DNA of 37,174 bases from an uncultured Caulobacterales bacterium (lineage in GTDB: Bacteria; Pseudomonadota; Alphaproteobacteria; Caulobacterales; Maricaulaceae): NCBI GenBank assembly GCA_937923965.1, contig CALDTL010000138.1, positions 1-37,174 on the forward strand, given 5' to 3'. Numbering within the stretch: the first letter of the stretch is position 1; every line of letters begins with the position of its first letter. The position numbers were made by a program, and so were the translations under genes. Shown piece after piece: positions 8,166 through 17,807 of this stretch. Under the pieces are notes generated by a model, which worked only from the letters and a program-made list of their open reading frames with translations, did not search any database and was not told the DNA's origin.

Positions 8166-9332
8166 ATGAAACTCCTCCAGCGTTATATCCTCTCGCAGGC
8201 TTTTTTGCCGGCGGTCTTGGCCTTATCCGCCTTGGCTATGCTCGCGCTTCTGACGCAATCGCTGCAAACACTCGATTTGATCGTCGAGAATCGCCAAAGT
8301 GGAGCCACATTCTTTTTTATTACAATTTTGGCACTTCCGCAGTTGATAAGCATTATCACGCCGCTCGCGGTTTTCATGGCCTCCATTTATGCGCTCAATC
8401 GGCTCACCACGGACTCGGAACTCGTTGTCGCGAAAGCAAACGGCGTGTCGCCCTGGGCGATAGGGACACCGATTTTGCGGCTCGGCGTCTATGCGTTCAT
8501 CTTTCACTTGGTCATGAATTTATTGCTACAGCCCGTGTCCTTGCGGCAAATGCGGGTCGAAATCTTGAAGGTCAGAACAGATATCGCCAGCCAAATGGTG
8601 CAGGCGGGGCAATTCGTAACACCAATGCCAGACCTCACCGTCTACACCCGCGAGATAGAACCCAATGGAAAGCTGCGGGACGTTATAATCTATGATGGCC
8701 GCGACCCTGAGTCTAAATCTACGCATATCGCCAAGACGGGTCAGCTTCTTAGGTCTGACACCTCGACCTCTCTCGTTTTGTTCGACGGGAATGTGCAAAC
8801 GCCCAATGACGACGGAAGTTTGGACTTGATTGATTTTGACACCTACCAACTCGACCTGTCAGATGTTGGGGCTTTAGATAAGGTCCTGAGGCTCAAGCCG
8901 TCAGATAAGTATTTGCACGAACTTCTGCGGCCCGATCCGCGAAGTTATATAACGCCCAAATCGAGAAAAGAACTCGCTGCGGAAGGGCACGCACGTCTTG
9001 CGGCGCCCTTATGGAATATAGCCCTCGTTTTAGTGGCGCTCGCCTTCATTCTGAGAGGCCAGCACTCCAAACTTGGCAATAACCGCAAGATTGCCATTTG
9101 CGCCGTCGTCGGCCTGTTGTTGCGCTTGATGGGTTTTGCCGTCGCCTCCTCCGCAGAAGGCAATTCTGCGCTCAATGCGCTGCAATATTTTATCCCGGCT
9201 CTCGTGATTGGGGTTTGCCTTTGGTATCTGACCTCAAAGCGGCAATGGCGAATGGGCAGCCATCGAAGACTTAAGAGCTATCATGCCGCGCTAGCGAACG
9301 CAGAGATGGCCCGCACCGAGACTCCGGCATGA
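8166..9332 (+). CDS. lptF: LPS export ABC transporter permease LptF
   Basis: YjgP/YjgQ family architecture: N-terminal TMs, periplasmic beta domain, C-terminal TMs; followed immediately by lptG. Confidence 0.9.
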   Translation: MKLLQRYILSQAFLPAVLALSALAMLALLTQSLQTLDLIVENRQSGATFFFITILALPQLISIITPLAVFMASIYALNRLTTDSELVVAKANGVSPWAIGTPILRLGVYAFIFHLVMNLLLQPVSLRQMRVEILKVRTDIASQMVQAGQFVTPMPDLTVYTREIEPNGKLRDVIIYDGRDPESKSTHIAKTGQLLRSDTSTSLVLFDGNVQTPNDDGSLDLIDFDTYQLDLSDVGALDKVLRLKPSDKYLHELLRPDPRSYITPKSRKELAAEGHARLAAPLWNIALVLVALAFILRGQHSKLGNNRKIAICAVVGLLLRLMGFAVASSAEGNSALNALQYFIPALVIGVCLWYLTSKRQWRMGSHRRLKSYHAALANAEMARTETPA

Positions 9333-10417
9333 GCCGCGCAACACTGTCGCGATATATCGCAGGCCGAATTTTGCGCGGCATCGGTATCGCTTTTTTGATT
9401 GTGACGACCATCATCGCACTCATCGACTATGTAGAAGAATCTCGGAATATTGGTATAGATGAGGACCTATCGATGGTTCAGGTTTTGATGCTAACGGCGC
9501 TAAAGGTTCCAAAATTAATTGAGCAAACCATCCCATTCGTAATCCTCTTTGGCGTGATGGGCGCTTTGGCGGGCATGAATAAAAGATCAGAGCTAACGGT
9601 TATGCGGGCTGCAGGGTTATCCGCGTGGAGATTTTTGCGCCCTGCGGTGATTGTAACGGGGATAATTGGCGTGGTGTGGGCAATCGCTATCAATCCGCTC
9701 TCTTCTCGCATGATGGGGATGTATGACGCGCGAACCACAGAAATTCTGGGCACCGAAGCCGTCGATGATATTTGGCTGCGTGAGGGCTCAAATGATGCGC
9801 AGAGGGTGATTCAGGCACGCGGTCTGGACTTGCTTGAAAAACGCTTGGATCAGCCGGTTTTCATTGAGATGGCCATTGATAATGATGGCGCCATTGTTTT
9901 CGAGCGCCGTTACGACGCACAGACAGCGAGACTTGTGACGCCTGGATTCTGGACGTTAACGACCGTGGTCGAAAACGCTCCCGGCGAAGAGCCGCGCCGC
10001 TCAGATGTCATCACCCTGCCGACGACAATTGATGTCGAAGAATTGAGAGAGCAATCCGGAGCCCGTGTTGACCCGCCATTTTGGGCCATTCGAAAAGAAA
10101 TTGAGGCGAATGAAACAGCCGGATTCTCAGCCCGAAAACTCAGGCTACAATTTCACAAACTGCTCGCGCTCCCCATTTCGCTCATCGCGATGACCTTTAT
10201 TGCCGCCGGCGTCTCCATGCATTTAGTCCGAGGCGGCGGCACCTTAAGGCTGCTCATCATGGGCGCGGTTTTAGGGTTTGGCGTCTTTTTCGCTGATAGC
10301 GTGATGACCGCTTTTGGCGAGGCCGCGATTTTACCTGTTATCCTCGCGGCTTGGACCGTCCCGATACTTGTTTTGCTTTTAGGCATTACGCATTTGGCCC
10401 GCATCGAAGACGGCTGA
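9329..10417 (+). CDS. lptG: LPS export ABC transporter permease LptG
   Basis: Second YjgP/YjgQ family permease, 4-bp overlap with lptF. Confidence 0.9.
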   Translation: MSRATLSRYIAGRILRGIGIAFLIVTTIIALIDYVEESRNIGIDEDLSMVQVLMLTALKVPKLIEQTIPFVILFGVMGALAGMNKRSELTVMRAAGLSAWRFLRPAVIVTGIIGVVWAIAINPLSSRMMGMYDARTTEILGTEAVDDIWLREGSNDAQRVIQARGLDLLEKRLDQPVFIEMAIDNDGAIVFERRYDAQTARLVTPGFWTLTTVVENAPGEEPRRSDVITLPTTIDVEELREQSGARVDPPFWAIRKEIEANETAGFSARKLRLQFHKLLALPISLIAMTFIAAGVSMHLVRGGGTLRLLIMGAVLGFGVFFADSVMTAFGEAAILPVILAAWTVPILVLLLGITHLARIEDG

Positions 10418-10463
10418 TACCTGACCGTAGTTTAATATTCAAAACGCTCACAGCGTCCTAAAC

Positions 10464-10491
10464 TTGCGACAATAATTCCTTGGGGTATAAC
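10464..10491 (+). promoter_or_regulatory. Putative sigma-70-type promoter of surA
   Basis: TTGCGA-N16-TATAAC located 30-60 bp upstream of the preferred surA ATG. Confidence 0.35.
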
Positions 10492-10521
10492 CGCCCTAGA
10501 ACTCAACAGAAGACGACTCTT

Positions 10522-11751
10522 ATGCGCCTTGTTAAAACCCTCGCTCTCGCAACCGCTCTGCTGACGACGTCTTCGGCGGCGATCGCCCAAAACGCGCCGC
10601 ATGGTATCGCGGCTGTGGTCAACTCTGATATCGTCACCATTCACGATTTACGGCAGCGCGTCCTCTTCATGATGGCCACAACCGGCGCAGAAACAGATGA
10701 AGCCAGTGTTCAGCGCCTGCAAAGACAGGCCCTCAGAAATTTGGTCGATGAGCATTTACAAATGCAAGAGGCAGAAAAATACGAGCAATCGATCTCGGAT
10801 GAGGAAGTCAATGCCTCTGTCGCTCGGCTCCTATCACGTAATGGCGCCGATCCGAATCAACTGGTTTCCGATTTGGCGGCTGCCGGCGTTTCTATCGAGA
10901 CTTTGCGCGATCAAATCCGGTCCGAAATCGCATGGCAGCGAATTGTCAACGGGCTGTACGGATCCCGGATTCGTATTTCAGATGCTCAGATTGATGAGAC
11001 GCTAAATCAAATTTCGGCGAACGCCTCTAAGCCAAATTATCGCGTGGCCGAAATCTACATTGAAGCCAGCCCAGAAATTGGCGGCATAGACGGCGCGATG
11101 GAAGGCGCAAATGCGATGATTGCGCAAGTCCAAGGCGGCGCGCCCTTCCCGCTACTCGCCCAACAATTTTCTTCCGCAGCCTCCGCAGCGAAAGGCGGCG
11201 ATGTCGGCTGGGTGCGCGAAGGCGAGCTCCGTCCGGAAATAGACACAATCATAAAGCAAATGCAGCCAGGTAGTATTTCAAAACCTATTCAAGTCCCGGG
11301 CGGGATTTATGTAGTCGCATTGGTGGACAAGAAAGTCTCCGAGTCGGACACGCTCTACACGCTGAAACAAGTCACGGTCGAAGCGGATTTAGACACGGCC
11401 AAGGCGCGCCTGATATCGCTACGGGGTGAACTGACCAGCTGCGATACCTTAGAAGAGGATGTGGAAGCGTTTGAAGATGTTCAGACCGCAGACATGGGGG
11501 AGATCAAATCTTCGGAGCTAAATGATAATATTGTCGCGGCATTAGAAAGCACCGATGTTGGCGGGCTGTCAGATCCTTTTGAACGTCCTGATGGCGCGAC
11601 CTCAATTATGGTTTGCAAGCGCCAAACGACGGGATCAGATATCCCGACCCGCGACCAAATTGAAGACCGCTTATTGGACCAACAATTAGCGCAAGCCTCC
11701 AAACGCGCCCTACGGGACCTGCGCCGACAGGCCACGCTCGTCGTTCGCTAG
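10522..11751 (+). CDS. surA: Periplasmic peptidyl-prolyl isomerase/chaperone SurA
   Basis: Signal peptide MRLVKTLALATALLTTSSAAIAQ, SurA N-terminal region, and one recognisable parvulin domain (VAEIYIEASPE...GGDVGWVREGELRPEI). Start chosen at the ATG at 10522 because the signal peptide begins there. Confidence 0.88.
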   Translation: MRLVKTLALATALLTTSSAAIAQNAPHGIAAVVNSDIVTIHDLRQRVLFMMATTGAETDEASVQRLQRQALRNLVDEHLQMQEAEKYEQSISDEEVNASVARLLSRNGADPNQLVSDLAAAGVSIETLRDQIRSEIAWQRIVNGLYGSRIRISDAQIDETLNQISANASKPNYRVAEIYIEASPEIGGIDGAMEGANAMIAQVQGGAPFPLLAQQFSSAASAAKGGDVGWVREGELRPEIDTIIKQMQPGSISKPIQVPGGIYVVALVDKKVSESDTLYTLKQVTVEADLDTAKARLISLRGELTSCDTLEEDVEAFEDVQTADMGEIKSSELNDNIVAALESTDVGGLSDPFERPDGATSIMVCKRQTTGSDIPTRDQIEDRLLDQQLAQASKRALRDLRRQATLVVR

Positions 11752-11763
11752 GGCCCTCATATC

Positions 11764-12750
11764 ATGCGCCCATTCGCAGTCAGTATGGGCGACCCAGCGG
11801 GCATCGGCCCTGAAATCACAATGAAAGCTTGGACAGAGCTGAGGGCGAGCCCCCAGCATGCATTCGCTGTGGCCGCTCCTGCGAGCCTGTTTGGTGATAT
11901 TCCACATGTTGTGATTGACGATATATCCGAGGCAGCTGAAGCTTTCAAAACCGCCCTCCCAGTCCTTGCGATTGACGGCCAGAGAGCGGCCCTCGGCAAA
12001 CCAAGTTCAAAACATGCGCCCGCGATTATTGAAAGTATCGAGCACTGCACAGCGCTGTGCCTAACGGGAAAAGCCGATGCTCTAATCACAAATCCTATCG
12101 CAAAACATGTTCTCTATGACGCAGGTTTCAACTTTCCGGGCCATACTGAATTTTTGGGACATCTTGCAGCAAATCGGGCTGCGCCCTATGCCTCCGGCCC
12201 CGTTATGATGCTGGCCGCGCAAGGCCTTCGCGTCGGCCTCGCCACTGTCCATATCCCTCTCAACAAAGCCGCTGAGCAAATTTCTACAGACGGAATCGTG
12301 CAGACAGCGCGCGTCATTTTGGGCGCATTAAAAACAGATTTCGGTATCACAAACCCTCGCCTTGCCCTGACAGGTCTAAACCCCCACGCCGGCGAAGGCG
12401 GCGCGCTGGGACGCGAGGAAATAGACATTATAAACCCAGCTGCGATACGTTTGCGCAACGAGGGCCACGACGTCACCGACGCGCAGCCCGCCGACACATT
12501 GTTTCATGCCGAGGCCCGAGAAGGCTATGACGCTGTCTTGGCCATGTATCACGACCAAGGCCTGATTCCGGTTAAAACCTTGGATTTCCACGGCGGGGTG
12601 AACATCACGCTCGGCCTACCCTTTATCCGCACCAGCCCTGATCACGGCACGGCTTTCGGCATTGCCGGAGACGGCGTCGCGCGGCCTGACAGCCTCATCG
12701 CGGCGATAAAAACCGCCCGCACAAATGCAGACCACCGTTATGCGTATTGA
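11764..12750 (+). CDS. pdxA: 4-hydroxythreonine-4-phosphate dehydrogenase
   Basis: MGDPAGIGPEI N-terminus, FPGHTEFL and YHDQGLIPVKTLDF motifs. Confidence 0.95.
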   Translation: MRPFAVSMGDPAGIGPEITMKAWTELRASPQHAFAVAAPASLFGDIPHVVIDDISEAAEAFKTALPVLAIDGQRAALGKPSSKHAPAIIESIEHCTALCLTGKADALITNPIAKHVLYDAGFNFPGHTEFLGHLAANRAAPYASGPVMMLAAQGLRVGLATVHIPLNKAAEQISTDGIVQTARVILGALKTDFGITNPRLALTGLNPHAGEGGALGREEIDIINPAAIRLRNEGHDVTDAQPADTLFHAEAREGYDAVLAMYHDQGLIPVKTLDFHGGVNITLGLPFIRTSPDHGTAFGIAGDGVARPDSLIAAIKTARTNADHRYAY

Positions 12751-13585
12751 GGACCTCCCCAGCCTTTCGGAAACTGTGAAAACACATGGGCTCGGCGCGA
12801 ATAAAAAACTGGGGCAGCACTTTCTACTCGACAGCAATTTAACCGATAAAATCGCTCGATTGGCCGAACCTCTCACCGGACATAGCGTCGCCGAAATTGG
12901 CCCCGGCCCGGGCGGTCTCACGCGGGCGCTCTTGCTACGCGGCGCCAAGACTCTTACCGCTATTGAGATGGATGCGCGGTTCATTCCCGCCCTCGCAGAG
13001 ATCGGAGATCTTTCAGACGGACGGATGGAAATCGCCCAAGGGGATGCGCTCAGATACGACATTGCGGCGCATCTGCCTGCGCCGAGGAAGATCGTGGCAA
13101 ACCTACCTTATAATGTCGGCACGAAAATGCTGATTAATTGGGTTACCGCCTCGCCAATCTTCTGGACACAAATGGTTTTGATGTTCCAACTCGAAGTCGC
13201 GCAGCGCGTTGTGGCGGGGGCCGGAGATCCGCATTATGGACGCCTTGCCGTCTTATGCCAATCTGTTGCCAGTTGCCGGCTAGCCTTTGAGGTCCCCGCG
13301 AGAGCCTTCACCCCGCCGCCCAAAGTCAATAGCGCTGTAATTGTTCTGGAGCCGCTGAAAAGGCCCTTTGAGGACCTGAAATTATTGGGCCGCGTGACGC
13401 AGGCCGCTTTTGGACAAAGGCGGAAAATGCTGCGCCGGAGCCTGCGCGCTCTCGCGGAGCAGTCGGATATTTCTTTAGATGCGTGGCTGATGGAGTGCGG
13501 GGTTGATCCGAAAGCCAGACCAGAGACCTTACCGGTCTCGGCGTTTCAAAAACTGACGACCGCGCTTAAAGCGCACCTTGAATAG
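12725..13585 (+). CDS. rsmA: 16S rRNA (adenine(1518)-N(6)/adenine(1519)-N(6))-dimethyltransferase
   Basis: GANKKLGQHFLLDSNLTDKIA, EIGPGPGGLTRALL, NLPYNVGTKML. Alternative start at 12740; overlaps pdxA. Confidence 0.95.
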   Translation: MQTTVMRIEDLPSLSETVKTHGLGANKKLGQHFLLDSNLTDKIARLAEPLTGHSVAEIGPGPGGLTRALLLRGAKTLTAIEMDARFIPALAEIGDLSDGRMEIAQGDALRYDIAAHLPAPRKIVANLPYNVGTKMLINWVTASPIFWTQMVLMFQLEVAQRVVAGAGDPHYGRLAVLCQSVASCRLAFEVPARAFTPPPKVNSAVIVLEPLKRPFEDLKLLGRVTQAAFGQRRKMLRRSLRALAEQSDISLDAWLMECGVDPKARPETLPVSAFQKLTTALKAHLE

Positions 13586-14351
13586 CGCGGCCCATGTCCT
13601 CTGGTGAGAGGCTGAGGGCGGTTCCGACTGTCATCAGACGATTAATGGTCGCCCGGTCACGATTATTCGTATTTCGGGCGAGTTTGCAAAGATCGCCGAA
13701 TAATGATTGCGACATACGCGAGGACCCGTTGACGCTGCGCCAATAACGGTGAGCAATGCGCTTCACATTCGGCCTGCCGCGATTTCCTGCGACAATCTTG
13801 TGGTAGGCTTTTTGGCGGTGACCGGTTCCAAGTCGCAATTCCCCCTCTAGCCGAGACATCGTCAACGCCCCCCTATCTTCGAAAACACTATAGCTTAGCC
13901 GAATAAGGGTTTCGGTGTATAAATCGAGTTCAGCGCTTAGATGTGTCGTAGAAGTTCCTACCAATGTTGCAGGGGTCTTTGCCTGGCGAAACCCAGCGAT
14001 TTTTGCCCGTTGCCCCATATGGACTTCCGGCGTGGGCGCGGATTGCGGATGCAGCAAAACCCAAACTTTATAAATATGGCCTTCATCTATGAGTTGGATA
14101 AAGAGCGCCAACACTCCGCCGATTAAAAAAAATGGAAGCTGGCTCGTAAAACTCTCCCGGAGAAGCTCACGGAACGTCTGGAATAGTGATTTTGGCTCAG
14201 CGCCTCCAAAGGATGAGAGGCAAGCTAAGAGAACAACGCAGGCGAGAACGCATAACAAGATGCGATCGCCTCTGGAGTGGTCTGGCATGACGCCACAAAG
14301 TGAAGAAATGATCGCCACGCCAAGAAGAAAAGAAAATACGACTTCAATCAT
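13566..14351 (-). CDS. Uncharacterised membrane protein, possible degenerate TerB-like C-terminal domain
   Basis: 261 aa; hydrophobic N-terminal helices, then a soluble region ending SQSLFGDLCKLARNTNNRDRATINRLMTVGTALSLSPEDMGRAIQ. TerB resemblance is weak and from memory. Confidence 0.6.
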   Translation of the reverse strand: MIEVVFSFLLGVAIISSLCGVMPDHSRGDRILLCVLACVVLLACLSSFGGAEPKSLFQTFRELLRESFTSQLPFFLIGGVLALFIQLIDEGHIYKVWVLLHPQSAPTPEVHMGQRAKIAGFRQAKTPATLVGTSTTHLSAELDLYTETLIRLSYSVFEDRGALTMSRLEGELRLGTGHRQKAYHKIVAGNRGRPNVKRIAHRYWRSVNGSSRMSQSLFGDLCKLARNTNNRDRATINRLMTVGTALSLSPEDMGRAIQGAL

Positions 14352-14397
14352 CCTTAGGGTCTAAGGCACATTGGTTTTTTTCAGATTAAGCTGGGGT

Positions 14398-15045
14398 TTA
14401 CCCGCCGTTTACCAAGCTCTTCACAAACCCGCCGAGCCACATCTGGCGGCGGCGGCGCATACGCTCTGAATTTACAATGGTTTGCAGCTCTGCCAAAGCG
14501 GTAGAGATATCCTCATTCACAATAACATAGTCATATTCCGCCCAATGGCTGATTTCGCCTTCTGACTTACTCATGCGCTTGGCAATGACGGCGTCGCTAT
14601 CCTGCGCGCGGGTCCGCAATCGCTGCTCTAACTCGCGCATATTCGGCGGCAGGATAAATATCTTCACCAAGTCATCGGCGGCCGCCTGCGTGAGCTGTTG
14701 AGCGCCTTGCCAATCAATATCAAAAACAACGTCTTTTCCGCGCGATAGAGCGTCCTCGACGGGTCCGCGCGGCGTCGCGTAAAAATTATCGAAGACCTTC
14801 GCATGTTCCAAAAACTCACCCTTCGCCTCCAGCTCTCCGAACCGGGTCTTATCGATGAAGAAATAATCGACGCCTTCTGTCTCTCCCGGACGGGGCGGAC
14901 GAGTCGTAGCCGAGACACTCATCGCCATATTTGGATTATCCGCGAGAAGCTTGCGCGTCAGAGTGGTCTTACCAGCGCCGCTGGGCGAGGACAAAACAAC
15001 CATCAAACCGCGCCTATCCGATTTTAGTTCGTTCAACACACTCAT
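14398..15045 (-). CDS. gmk: Guanylate kinase
   Basis: P-loop SSPSGAGKTTLTRKLL, SVSATTRPPRPGETEGVDYFF, DIDWQGAQQL. Internal ATG at 15045 preferred over the track start at 15078 (4-bp overlap with mltG). Confidence 0.95.
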   Translation of the reverse strand: MSVLNELKSDRRGLMVVLSSPSGAGKTTLTRKLLADNPNMAMSVSATTRPPRPGETEGVDYFFIDKTRFGELEAKGEFLEHAKVFDNFYATPRGPVEDALSRGKDVVFDIDWQGAQQLTQAAADDLVKIFILPPNMRELEQRLRTRAQDSDAVIAKRMSKSEGEISHWAEYDYVIVNEDISTALAELQTIVNSERMRRRRQMWLGGFVKSLVNGG

Positions 15046-16115
15046 CTTAGGCCTCTCTCGCGCTGTATCTTTCGCCATTTCGCTACATTGCGCTCATGCT
15101 CGCGAAGTGTCTTTGCAAAGGCATGGCCGCCTGTTCCATCTGCCACAAAAAATAGGGCCTCCGTTTCGTCGGGATTAAGAACCGCCAGGATGGCTTCCTT
15201 GCCTGGATTGCAAATTGGGGTCTTTGGCAGGCCCGGAATTTGGTATGTATTCCAATCTGTTTTCCGGTCAATTTCAGACCGCCGGATACGCCTACCAAGC
15301 GGCTCCCCTTGCGTGATGCCATAAATAATCGTTGGGTCCGATTGTAACTTCATGCCCTGCCTCAACCGGTTTGTGAAAACGCCGGCCACCTTGCCGCGTT
15401 CCATCCCGACGCCTGTTTCCTTCTCCACGACTGAAGCAAGAATGATCGCCTCTTCTTTTGTTTTCACAGGGATAGTTGGATCGCGATTTTCCCATGCGGC
15501 GTCGAGTAATTGTGTCTGCGCAAGCGCCATTTTCTGAAGCAACTGACTTTGCGTCATGCCGCGCGGCGTAAGGTAGGTTTCGGGAAGCAAAGTCCCTTCC
15601 GCCGGGACAGCCGGATCATCATCTACCAAGGTCGTAACATCGTCTAAGCTGCGGACAATCATCGCAGAGGTAAGGCCCTCTGCCGCTGTGAAGGGATAAA
15701 GAACAGCCTTCCCATTAGCGAGCCCATCATAGATCGCCGCCATGGACATGTCCTTGGATAGATAAAATTCGCCCGCTTTAAAATTTGCCTCATTGCCGCG
15801 AAGTTTAGTAACAGCCTTAAACAAAAATGCGTTTTCAATAAAACCAGTCTTTTCAAGATCTTGTGCAATCTTACTCAGGCCTGCACCCTTTGGGACCGTG
15901 AAGGCAACTTGATCGGAAGCACCCTCGGGCGCGCGCTCATATTTATAATTAATTGCGGCGTATCCGGCCAGCATTAACCCGCCAAAAAAGGTGATGAGCG
16001 CCGCCAGAGCAATGAAGGTCAGAAGCCGCCTATCCCGTTTTTCCAAACTGGGTTGGGGGTCGTCTTTTGTCTCTTTTTTTTCGCGGGCCACGGCCCGTCT
16101 ATTCCGCTTCGACAA
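15042..16115 (-). CDS. mltG: Endolytic murein transglycosylase
   Basis: YceG-like: single TM, then TLLPETYLTPRG, ASVVEKETGVGMERGKVAGVFTNRLRQGMKLQSDPTIIYG. Confidence 0.95.
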   Translation of the reverse strand: MSKRNRRAVAREKKETKDDPQPSLEKRDRRLLTFIALAALITFFGGLMLAGYAAINYKYERAPEGASDQVAFTVPKGAGLSKIAQDLEKTGFIENAFLFKAVTKLRGNEANFKAGEFYLSKDMSMAAIYDGLANGKAVLYPFTAAEGLTSAMIVRSLDDVTTLVDDDPAVPAEGTLLPETYLTPRGMTQSQLLQKMALAQTQLLDAAWENRDPTIPVKTKEEAIILASVVEKETGVGMERGKVAGVFTNRLRQGMKLQSDPTIIYGITQGEPLGRRIRRSEIDRKTDWNTYQIPGLPKTPICNPGKEAILAVLNPDETEALFFVADGTGGHAFAKTLREHERNVAKWRKIQRERGLR

Positions 16116-17382
16116 AAATCAAGGCCGCATTGGTTCCGCCAAACCCGAATGAATTGGACATCACCGCTTTGCCTTCAAACGGCACCGCTTTATTTGGGAC
16201 AAGATCCAGAACTGTTTCAACATTTGGATTATCCAGATTAAGGGTCGGCGGCGCCATTTTATCGCGCAGCGCCAAGATAGAAAAGATAGCCTCAACAGCG
16301 CCGGCGGCGCCAAGCAAATGCCCTGTCGCAGATTTCGTCGATGACATTTTCGCCTTCGCAGCGTGATCACCTAGCAAACGTTCAACGGCGCGCACTTCCA
16401 ATTCATCGCCCATCGGCGTCGAGGTTCCATGTGCATTCACATAGCCAATATCGGAAGGCGCGAGACCAGATTTTTTGAGCGCCATTTGCATCGCGCGAAA
16501 TCCGCCTTCGCCGCCCGGCGCGGGGCTGGTGATGTGGTGAGCATCACCAGATAGCCCGTAACCCACAAGCTCCGCGAGGATATTTGCACCGCGCGCTTTT
16601 GCCGTTTCGTAATCCTCAAGAACGACGACACCTGAGCCCTCGCCCATTAAAAATCCGTCGCGGCCTGCATCGTAAGGACGTGAGGCTTGTTCCGGCGTAT
16701 CATTATATCCAGTTGTCATGGCGCGGCAGGCCACAAAGCTTCCGATACCAAGCCGCGTAATGGACGCTTCCCCGCCGCCAGCGACCATCATGTCTGCGTC
16801 GCCGCAAGCGATGATCCGCGCCGCATCGCCAATGGCATGGGCCCCTGTCGCGCAAGCCGTCGCAATGGCGCTGTTGGGCCCTTTTAGGCCGTGGCGAATT
16901 GAGACCTGCCCCGAGGGTAGATTTATCAGCATGGCCGGTATGACGAATGGCGACAGACGCCTTGGGCCCTTATCGCGCAGCAATATGGACGCCTTATAAG
17001 TTGTATCGATGCCGCCGATGCCAGACCCTAGGATCACGCCTGCACGTTCGGCTTGCTCTGTGGTTTCAGGCACCCAGCCGGACGACTTGATAGCTTCGTC
17101 AGCGGCCGCGATGGAATAGAGGATAAATTCGTCAATGCGCTTGCGGTCTCGCGCGCTCATGACAGTGTCAGGATCAAAGGCCCCGACCATCTCCGGTGAT
17201 CCGCCTGCGCGGCCATCTACCCGAGGGATGACAGCAGCGACCTTACATCCAAGGTCGCTGACGTCGAAATGTTCAATACGGGACGCGCCAGATCTACCGG
17301 CGAGTATGTTGCCCCATGCGGTCTCAACGCCGCATCCAACGGGTGAAACGAGGCCTAGGCCTGTGACAACAACCCGTCGCAT
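16099..17382 (-). CDS. fabF: 3-oxoacyl-ACP synthase II
   Basis: RRVVVTGLGLVSPVG, ATACATGAHAIGDA active site, VNAHGTSTPMGDELE, STKSATGHLLGAAGAVEA. Confidence 0.96.
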   Translation of the reverse strand: MRRVVVTGLGLVSPVGCGVETAWGNILAGRSGASRIEHFDVSDLGCKVAAVIPRVDGRAGGSPEMVGAFDPDTVMSARDRKRIDEFILYSIAAADEAIKSSGWVPETTEQAERAGVILGSGIGGIDTTYKASILLRDKGPRRLSPFVIPAMLINLPSGQVSIRHGLKGPNSAIATACATGAHAIGDAARIIACGDADMMVAGGGEASITRLGIGSFVACRAMTTGYNDTPEQASRPYDAGRDGFLMGEGSGVVVLEDYETAKARGANILAELVGYGLSGDAHHITSPAPGGEGGFRAMQMALKKSGLAPSDIGYVNAHGTSTPMGDELEVRAVERLLGDHAAKAKMSSTKSATGHLLGAAGAVEAIFSILALRDKMAPPTLNLDNPNVETVLDLVPNKAVPFEGKAVMSNSFGFGGTNAALIFVEAE

Positions 17383-17394
17383 ACTGGAAGAACC

Positions 17395-17631
17395 CTAGCC
17401 AGTTTTCTCGGTGATGAATTTAACAGCATCGCCAACAGTCTGGATGTGCTCTGCGGCATCATCAGGGATTTCGATGTCGAATTCTTCTTCAAACGCCATG
17501 ACAAGCTCTACTGTGTCGAGGGAGTCGGCACCGAGGTCATCGATGAAGTGAGCATTATTGGTCACTTTGGCTTCTTCAGCGTCAAGATGCTCTACTACCA
17601 TCTTTTTTACGCGTTCGAGTACGTCTGACAT
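17395..17631 (-). CDS. acpP: Acyl carrier protein
   Basis: 78 aa; [31 protein letters not shown] with phosphopantetheine Ser. Confidence 0.98.
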   Translation of the reverse strand: MSDVLERVKKMVVEHLDAEEAKVTNNAHFIDDLGADSLDTVELVMAFEEEFDIEIPDDAAEHIQTVGDAVKFITEKTG

Positions 17632-17702
17632 ATGTCTTCCTTTAGTCTTGGCCGGAGATTATTTTCCGGCGGTTACTGGTGAGAGATGGTGCAAATCGCT
17701 CC

Positions 17703-17730
17703 AAAATCAACCCCTCGCCGTGTCGAGGGC
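17703..17730 (-). terminator. Possible terminator/attenuator between fabG and acpP
   Basis: On the minus strand: GCCCTCG-ACACGG-CGAGGGG followed by TTGATTTT; short, imperfect U tract. Confidence 0.4.
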
Positions 17731-17807
17731 GACCTAGCATAGCCATTTCGACATGCCTAGAGCTTTCATAGGCCTCTTTTAGAGGGGATATATAGCCCGA
17801 AAGCCCT

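Noticed and set aside
8120-8695. 191-aa plus-strand ORF
   Set aside because: Out of frame with lptF and overlaps it; lptF has clear family features.
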